Below are positions 22,329 through 29,878 of a stretch of DNA of 29,878 nucleotides, one piece after another. The notes below the pieces were generated by a model, which was not told where the DNA came from, ran no database searches, and saw only the letters and a program-made list of their open reading frames with translations. Made by a program: the position numbers and the translations under genes. The DNA lies in contig JAKCWW010003158.1 in assembly GCA_026260175.1 (NCBI GenBank), positions 20,377 through 50,254 of the forward strand, read 5' to 3'. The first letter of the stretch is position 1, and each line of letters starts with the position of its first letter. The stretch is from Reticulitermes lucifugus (lineage: Eukaryota > Arthropoda > Insecta > Blattodea > Rhinotermitidae).

Positions 22329-22438
22329 GACTGGAACGACTACAACCTCAAGTGGAACGATTCCGAATTTGGCGGCGTCAAGGACCTTAGGATAACTCCC
22401 AACAAAATCTGGAGACCTGACATCCTCATGTACAACAG
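22329..22438 (+). CDS. nAChRalpha6: nAChR alpha6-like subunit, exon 4
   Basis: A 110-base exon that reads DWNDYNLKWNDSEFGGVKD, then LRITPNKIWRPDILMYN, and ends with the first two bases (AG) of a split codon. Exon 5 starts with T and completes this codon as Ser, giving the family sequence MYNSADEGF. The part IWRPDILMYN is loop A of the principal agonist face, with its Trp and the aromatic Tyr. An N-D-S sequon is present. The exon is bounded by TCCCACGCAG (ending 22328) and a CAG|GTAACG donor (22439). The 110-bp length and phase 2 end match the conserved exon 4 of nicotinic receptor genes. The open frame runs upstream of the acceptor, but that part (HSVDLCPTQ and before) has no family similarity and is intron. 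Confidence 0.93.
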
Positions 22439-24084
22439 GTAACGTAATGCCACACAACAGACGGGACCATCGTTAATACATGTAATTGTGTGGTGCTTCC
22501 CCTTGTGATGTGTAAAACTCGATGTAAATTCATGTGTTGTTCAGTATAAATACTCTCAAAATGTATACCAACACGTCTCACACTACGATTTTTTAAAAAA
22601 AATATAGGACCTGTGCAACGTGTTAAGTGTCGTGAAATACACGTGATGTGGTAATTGGTTGATGAGAGTAAGTAGTGCAATACGTTCAAAATTCGGTGTT
22701 TTCAATTTTACATCTCCCGTTGGTTCTAGTATGGTGCCACTTAAAGTGCGTAGAAACTGGTTGCTAACGCAGCTAACCGGTAGTAAAGACACATGAAATA
22801 TTTTAAAGTTCTTTATCATTCTGCCGATGGTGTATCACATTTTGACTCATTTACCGTCTGGACTTTGTGTAACGTCCTTTAATAGAAATTAAAAAAACCA
22901 TTTCATGGACAGGTTCGGTCCCCGAAACTTAGTGCTTTGTTTATATAAGGGAAGACGAACACATTCCATAAAGTACATGATCCCAAATAAACTGTTCTAT
23001 TTTATTAAATAAATACAAAGGCGAAAAATGTATCTAATAAGAATATTTTAGTCAATTCCTGTATTTCATGTTACACTAACACACATATTCTTGCAGCGAT
23101 CCCTTATAAATAATTTCGATGACATTCAACTTTGGCTTCACAAATAGTATAGATTGCAATTGAAATTATAAGGACCAAAATTACGTTTTATGATAACTAT
23201 TTCCTTAGGCGTTTGATACATAATATCATGAAATTCATTAATAACGATTTAAGATTAAATATGCAACAAATGGAAGAAAATTAATTTCCTGATTATGTGT
23301 TTCTGTTTTACACTTTTTGCAAATATGACATGAAACGAGGTTACACTGACAGAAATGGTATGTATTTACAGACGTGTTCTTCATTTTGAGCTGGTATTCT
23401 TTATTTCACTTCATGTTGTATAATGAATTTATATTTCAGTGTATATGAACTACATTAATCATAAAACAATTTCTAAATGTTTATCCATACACAGAATGTT
23501 TTTAATGCGGGACTGAGCACCGTAGAGCGAACGACATCTATGCTGCACAGCGACCGACGATGCAGCTCCGCAGTGCCCGTTCCCGGGTTTAAAAACTCTG
23601 TACTTACATCGGAATGAAATTTCTATCTTTCTTAAAAACATTTTCGTTAGGTTGTATTTCGTAAACTATTGTTACATTTGATCATTTACATATACTGACA
23701 ATGCAAATTTTCGGAGAAACAGTCTTTGTAAAAGCATGACACATTTCATGTAATTATAAAAGTAAGAACTGGTTATTTGGTTCTTTCAGCAATCCACCTC
23801 ATGTTGTAAAAATAGACGTATTTTCTCTGAAAATTTGCTCTTTTTATCGTACTCTGTGTACCAATTGTTTGTAAAACAGATAAGAGAATAATGATAAATT
23901 ATCCTACTTGAGATGAAAACTGATTCATAAGCTCAGTGGATGTTTTTCACAATTCTCTATTATAATGTAATAGAAACATTGGTAACAGAACAATGTAACT
24001 TCCAAACTACAACTGGTGATAAAATTTTCTTACATAAATTTTAAGTGAAATATGTTATCAACCTCTGTTGCCACTGTTGTACTT

Positions 24085-24197
24085 CCTGTAAAATGGTCCA
24101 AGCTTGAAACTTTACATTTTAAGATCATTTGCAGATCATTTCCAGACCTGTAAAATGGTCCAAGCTTGAAACTTTACATCTTAAGATCATTTGCAGA
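24085..24197. repeat. Two-copy tandem duplication, period 62 bp
   Basis: Positions 24085-24135 and 24147-24197 share 51 bases (core TGTAAAATGGTCCAAGCTTG) with one substitution, separated by 11 bases (TCATTTCCAGA) that partly echo the repeat. It is a recent local duplication in intron 4, non-coding. Confidence 0.9.
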
Positions 24198-25625
24198 CGT
24201 TGCAATCTCCTGCAGAAAGTCAATAAAATCCAGATATTTAAATGACGAGTGAATGTTAAGAGAACTGGCCGGCAACAACGAGCCCCCTGGGATGAACGGT
24301 ATGGTGGTCCCTTGCTCTAAACCCAGTAGATATTTCAACCTTCTCAATACAATTACTTGACTTGTCAGTATTCATAATACACATTCCGGAATTTTAAGTT
24401 GTTTCGAGTTGAGGGCAAGCTGGATTTTATGTTAAGAGATCCAACTTTCTCTCCAGAGTGGTCACGTGAAATAGTGTACATTTTGGGATTACGTCTATTG
24501 TAGTTTAGTTCACGGTTATTTTCACAAAGATTTCTGTGAATCAGAATTTGGTACATTGAAACATGATACAATTTCTGTTTCATATTAAGCGAATGCAGCA
24601 TTTAATTGTTTCCTACTGAAGACACCTTTTGTCAGTATCAAGATAGACGAGTATTTCCAATCAAATCCTTTTCGTGAAGTCTGTAACAATACTACAACCA
24701 ACATACACATCCTTTCCGTTAGTTGTGTCCCGAAAAAAAGCAAGTTCGTCTATGTAACCAAACTGTCTACAAACTTCAAGTTTTATTTCAACGAGGTAAA
24801 GAATTTGGCCATCCCTATTGTGAATTGGTCTTGGCGAATTGAACATTGAAGTTTCGTTTATTTACCAGTTATCTAAAGTAAGGGATTAAGCCAAGATACA
24901 GAGAGACATTAACATAACACTCTGTAATTTATGACGCTATGGTCAAAAGTCTTGTAATGAACAAGGAGAAGCGCAAAAATGTATTTGGCCTTTCTTTTCT
25001 GAAACTTTTAAGTAAATATATCTTCCTTCGTTTTGACATGCAGAAACAACCAAGACATCCAATTTATTTTGTCGAAAATTACAGACTGGTGACTTAAAAT
25101 GTCAAGTCGTGCAAACGAAAATTGTGACTGATGTTAAACGGGAGAGATGGCTAAATTCAAGGTAACCTCTTGTTCGTAGCACACAAAATAATTAAATAAA
25201 TTATTAATAACAAATTTTCGATACTACTAAAAGAGATCAATCTCAGAATCTTTTAATCACCACTTATAACTCGCGCTGAAATATATATTTAAAGTATTAA
25301 GATCAGTAAAATAAACCATCATTCAATAACCTAATATACGTAAATTCACTCTTACTGTCCTAAAACGAAACATATTTCATGTGACCACGAGTTGTAAATT
25401 TAGAAATATTTTTGTGGGCCCAATATTTTCAATTGTTTGATTACACTTCCATTTGCATGTTTTTACAGTCGTTATGATGTGTGTGTAATTTAATCGAAGG
25501 TAAAACCACGAAGTGCTTTCCACGTTAAGGACTGACCCCGTGATTGTTATCTTCAATATATACTTGTGACGACGCCACCCTGCTGTAAATATTTTTGCAT
25601 GCATGCTGGAAATCGTAATCGTATA

Positions 25626-25659
25626 TATTATTATTATTGTTATTATTATTATTATTATC
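25626..25659. repeat. (ATT)n trinucleotide repeat
   Basis: A run of TTA/ATT triplets with one TTG interruption. On the minus strand it makes the poly-Asn and Ile-rich stretches of overlapping chance frames. It is non-coding. Confidence 0.9.
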
Positions 25660-27040
25660 TGTCTCCTCACCAAACGAGTGTACAAGTTGGTTCCCTTCTT
25701 CTGGTCGACCAAAGCTGAAGTACAGAATTTTCGTCTGCATGATGAACTGTCGTCTCGTCGTCATATAGGAGTTGGTTGAGTCCATCAAATCAGAACTGCC
25801 CGATCGATTCGAGTTTGGTGGGAAGTACAACCGACAGCTAGCCGTTGTTGTGGGCCACATCACAATTTATGTCTCCCGTCCCAACGAGGAACAGCCCTGT
25901 CCTCCACTCTCAGCCTATCATTCATAACTGTTGTGACAGTCCATTTCTTACTGTCACTATATATCACAACGGCGCCAAGTCGCAGTTGAAGGCCATAAAA
26001 GTTAAAACACTTGCAATTTTCTTTCCACATTTACAGTCTGCTTCACAGTTTACTGATCTAAACTGTAGAGGACATACAGCGTTAAACTGCAGGATTGTAT
26101 TTGATGACGTGTTGGCAATTACATGAAATAACGTTGTCACGGTCTACTTTGAGGTAGCATGCAAAATTTTTATAGATAAATTAAAATAAAGAAAAGTTTC
26201 TGAATCGGGATTTGATAGTGTGGCCTTCAGAACACGATGCAGAAACGGTAGCCAGTATATTGCCGTACACGGTTACTTCGTTCTACCTCTTTTACTGTGC
26301 TCTTTCCATTCCTGTCCAACTCCAGTCTGATTGGCAGTCCACCATAACAAGTGTTATACTGCAAAACTGGTCTATGTCATCTACTTCCCAATTGCTTGGC
26401 AACAATTTAATTCATAATGCCTTCACTGTGCGGTGCGAGGGTGGTAAATTGTAGAAAAAACAATCTGCAGGGAAACATATTTGTGAAATACACACATATA
26501 TTCATATTATGCCATAATGCCCTGTGAAACATTCTGTGCCAGCTATAAAATTTAATTCTGCAATACAAAATCTAACATTAATAACAGTATAACATACTCA
26601 ATAAATCCAGCAATTAATTTTAAAGCACAAAAGTGTTGTGTTTATTGACACAAAATTAACAGACTATATGCAGGAACCCGTACATTACTTTATATCGCAA
26701 TGCCGAAAAACAAAACATATAAAATAAAACTGTTATAGGATTTCAGCTCACAGAACTGCCTCTGACAGCAGTTTACAGTTTTATCATTTCTCATGTTGAA
26801 TTTAATTAATCTTATACTTTTATTAACATCTGGTTACATATAATTCTTCTGGCCTTTACATCAGTTCGTTGAAAATTATGCTGCAATTATATTGCAGTTT
26901 GTTGGCGACAGCACTGTCTTGGCGACAGCTGTGGCTTGCAACAGCCTCGTTTGGCAATACAATAATTCCGTGCTCAATAACTTGACAAGAGACCTGGAGG
27001 TACGGAGAGAAATTCTGTGTTATGACTTGTATGTAGACAC

Positions 27041-27102
27041 TTGTAAATCTCTAAATTCCCACCCAAACTTTCCTTTTATTTAAAAAACTGAGAGATTTAC
27101 AA
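27041..27102. repeat. 12-bp inverted repeat
   Basis: TTGTAAATCTCT at 27041-27052 is perfectly complementary to 27091-27102, with a 38-base loop. A further 7-bp hairpin (TCGGATT at 27114-27120 with 27131-27137) follows closely. It could be the end of a decayed DNA element or chance in AT-rich sequence. Confidence 0.5.
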
Positions 27103-28738
27103 AAATGTTTTATTCGGATTATTATCCAAAAATCCGACTAATATTTGTTGCAATCTTTCTTAATTCGAAAATGTCAAAGAGTGTAGGCAAGTATTCCTCG
27201 TTGGGGAGGGGGAGTCCCTGAGAAAATCTATCGTCAAAGACGAAATGAAATCACATTTATTCTTAAAGTTATATTGCCTGTTTAAAATTACCTGAATAAA
27301 TTGTATTACTTTAAAACATTTATATCACTAATTTAACGTCCCAAAAAACGAACTAAATTTTCTACAGTATGCCAATGTTCAGACCTAAATATGTAAAATT
27401 ATACTAATAAAGACTCATACGTCATTTTGAATTGTGTTATATAAAAAATGTTATAAAACTGATTCGTAATTCACCTTCATACTATATGACTTCCTGAATT
27501 ATATTTCATTATATTTATAAATTTCTCAATAAAAAGTCGGCCTACCTAGCGTAGAGTCATAAATAAATAAAAGAATAATCTTATTTAAAACATGTTATTG
27601 AAATAATCATTTAAACTCCCCTATACCCCCTTCCTGCAACACATTCTTCAACCTGAAACTGTGTGTACTATATTGCAACAATGTGTACATTAAAATCTGC
27701 TAATATTGTCTTACTGTTTCAGAAATTTAAGTCGTATGAACGCACACAACATTCTAAATATGAATTCAGGTCCAAAACTTTATTCCACCATTCCAGTTTC
27801 CGTCCGATAAATTCCTTACCAATTTTAGTAAAATAACAATAAAAATAAAATCACAAAAAACAAGGGGAATATAACCATTCCCCATAGATTTCTGGCTACA
27901 TGGTTTTGCTAGTTGCTAGTACAAGAACTCTCAACTTTCTTCAGATTTCTCAAGATTAATTTTAAAATATTTATATGTGAAAAAATTCCCATTGTTACAC
28001 TGACGTCGGATGATTTCTGACAAATCCACACTGCCGTCTATAGCAGAACATATCTAGACATTTCAAAATCTTTCCTTGCATTTCTATAACCATTAGTTAT
28101 ACTGTTGTATGCAGTCAAATCTAACAAGAAAAATTGAAAGTTTATCACTTAACCCACCTTATAGGGTCCCATTTCTGTTATTAAGTCTTTCCATCCCCTT
28201 TCATTAAGTTACAAATTACTTACAACCACAATTTTTTCTACGCTTCCACGTTTAACAATTTTATGCCCTTCAAATTATTTCGTTCTTCTAGTTGTGTTTT
28301 ATTCTTTCTACATATCCACACCATTTGGAAGTCTCGGTTTATAAACTTTCTAACCTGCGTTTTCGTATTATTCCTTCTGAATTTAATTTTGGATTCCACA
28401 TACACAACTGTAAACATATCTAAAATAATTAATATCGGATGAACACAAGAGCCGCTTCTCTCTACCGTACTACGCAACATTCTGCCCAATAAGTTGTTTT
28501 TAGCACTTAATATATAAGGTAGATATATCACTGAAAAATGTACACAAAAATACGTGATATTTAAAGTTCCTATTAAACAACGATTCAACCAATAAGAAAT
28601 ATTTGTACAACACAGTGTCAGTAAAAGAACAAACATGGAAGTCCATTTCAGACACTAAATATCGTACAGAAAGTTCCCATCACTACATTTGGTGTTATCC
28701 CAAACGCGATTAAAACTGTTACAACTTTTTGCCACAAG

Positions 28739-28919
28739 TGCCGATGAAGGTTTCGACGGGACGTACCACACCAACGTTGTGGTCAGACATAACGGCAGCT
28801 GCTTGTACGTTCCACCGGGCATCTTCAAGAGCACATGCAAGATAGACATTACGTGGTTCCCCTTTGATGACCAACATTGTGACATGAAGTTCGGTAGCTG
28901 GACCTATGATGGCAACCAG
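28739..28919 (+). CDS. nAChRalpha6: nAChR alpha6-like subunit, exon 5 (Cys-loop exon)
   Basis: A 181-base exon: one base that completes Ser from exon 4, then 60 residues starting [20 protein letters not shown] and ending [13 protein letters not shown]. It holds loop E ([13 protein letters not shown], complementary face), the complete Cys-loop (Cys codons at 28836-28838 and 28878-28880, 13 residues between, with the invariant FPFDDQHC) and the start of loop B (GSWTYDG, with the pocket Trp). Asn at 28791-28793 lies in an N-G-S sequon. The acceptor is TTTTTGCCACAAG and the donor CAG|GTAGTA (28920). Read-through beyond the donor meets a stop at 28956-28958 and loses family similarity, which supports this boundary. 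The DGNQ ending fits alpha6 better than alpha7, which I recall as DGFQ. Confidence 0.94.
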
Positions 28920-29878
28920 GTAGTACCAACACAACACGCTGTTCAGTTGGATGTGTGACGTCGTTCGTGTACTATAATTACCTATGTTTCTCTCTTTCTC
29001 TCCATTTCATTATAACAGATTGCAACAAGAACTTGTACTGTGGGTAGCATACTGAACCACAGCCAAGCTACAATGACTACTGTGCATTAATGCCCCATTT
29101 TAATACGCATTTTTAAATGTTAGACAAAAATGTTCAGTGGGACAGCGTCTTCAGGAGACGGCTTCAAAATATGGAGGGTAAATGCGAAAATATGGAATAA
29201 GCAGCTGCGTAGAGCTGTCCTTCACTTTGGTGTTGAGGCGGAGTAGGGCTAAAACTCCTCGCCGGTAAAAGTCACTATATTACATCATGTTACATAGCTT
29301 GGACTTAGACGGATTCTTTAAAAAGCATGGGATAATGATCAGTGACGTACACTGTTAACATCGTAATAACCCTTGTTTCGACTTCCACAAAAGGTGTGGA
29401 CTTTCTTGAGTAGGGAAGCGACTTTTCGCTTCTGAAGGAGTTTACTCCATGCAGTTAGACATTTAAATAAATGGACAGGCCTCGTGCAATACTGCAAAAC
29501 AACTAACGCCTGTTCCGTCACGTCAACTTTTCACAAAGTCACAGACTTGTCTGTAACCTTGATTTCCCCAAAGACAGGGATTTTATTACAAAAATTATTT
29601 CATTTTTAAAACTTCTGTCAATTTTGGGTTTAGTATATCTTCTCTCAGAACTACTGAAATGCTCCAGTGCCAGGTTTTGGTATAAACAAAGAGCGTGCGT
29701 AATTTAGCGGCTTATCAATACAACACGCAGAAAAATGTAACTTGCCTTCTCAGTCATTATTTTAACCCGCACTTGTATGTCATCATCACCATCATCATCA
29801 CGGTCACCACACCAACACACCACCACACCACCACACCACCACACCACCACACCAACACACCACCACACCAACACACCA
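28920..29878 (+). other. Start of intron 5 (phase 0, partial)
   Basis: Begins with the GTAGTA donor and runs off the window. A GC-richer patch at about 29120-29280 has no similarity that I recognise. The right end is a CAT/CAC triplet run passing into an 8-bp minisatellite. No next exon, which should begin with an LDL-like sequence, is seen before the edge. Confidence 0.8.
29781..29878. repeat. CAT triplet run and 8-bp minisatellite at the window edge
   Basis: Positions 29781-29802 are CAT/CAC triplets. From 29811 to the end there are eight full units of an 8-base repeat plus half a unit. Most read ACCACCAC, with the variant ACCAACAC as units 1, 6 and 8. The array runs off the window, so its true length is unknown. 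Confidence 0.9.

Larger units (their letters stand above)
22439..28738 (+). other. Intron 4 (6,300 bp, phase 2)
   Basis: AT-rich intron from GTAACG (22439) to an acceptor reading ACTTTTTGCCACAAG ending at 28738. Contents: a tandem duplication (24085-24197), an AT triplet run (25626-25659) and a 12-bp inverted repeat (27041-27102). I recognise nothing in 22450-24080, 24200-25620, 25670-27040 or 27110-28730. The 132-codon minus-strand frame at 28238-28636 has no family that I recognise. Confidence 0.85.

Noticed and set aside
28238-28636. 132-codon minus-strand open frame, the longest in the window
   Set aside because: AT-rich codons, no family motif that I recognise, and a length not surprising by chance in 30 kb of AT-rich DNA.

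Overview
This window is animal nuclear DNA, almost certainly from an insect. It is an internal piece of one large, plus-strand, intron-rich gene for a nicotinic acetylcholine receptor alpha subunit of the alpha6/alpha7 group. The best match from memory is the insect alpha6 subunit, the neuronal target of spinosyn insecticides. Five short coding blocks add up to under 2% of the window: exon 2 (1408-1547), two alternative forms of exon 3 (3533-3577 and 9293-9337), exon 4 (22329-22438) and exon 5 (28739-28919). Reading phases fit end to end (introns of phase 1, 0, 0, 2, 0). With either exon 3 they join into about 158 continuous residues of the ligand-binding domain, covering the N-terminal helix, loop D, loop A, loop E, the whole Cys-loop and the start of loop B. 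Exon 1 with the signal peptide, the rest of the binding domain and the four membrane segments lie outside the window.

The most informative biology is the pair of 45-bp exon 3 copies. They encode DEKNQILTTNAWLNL and DEKNQLLITNIWLSL, lie 5.7 kb apart, share intron phase and both carry intact splice sites. This is the arrangement known for the mutually exclusive exons 3a/3b of insect alpha6 genes, and it changes loop D, on the complementary face of the agonist site.

The rest is AT-rich intron: part of intron 1 (1-1407), then about 2.0, 5.7, 13.0 and 6.3 kb, then the start of the next intron (28920-29878). The introns hold degraded repeats. These are a tRNA-derived SINE head at the left edge, a dead mariner/Tc1-type transposase fragment (7560-7718, minus), several foldback or MITE-like inverted repeats (6578-6711, 9827-9969, 14389-14508, 17552-17630), two local tandem duplications (17100-17307, 24085-24197), a probable LINE tail (14880-15030), other dispersed-repeat fragments, microsatellites and an 8-bp minisatellite at the right edge. 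Several repeat translations resemble sequences I remember from cockroach and termite genomes, so Blattodea is my best guess. That rests on memory, not on a search.

I found no complete second gene, tRNA, rRNA, CRISPR array or operon, and no convincing new biological system. The remaining long open frames are short and look like chance frames or repeat debris.
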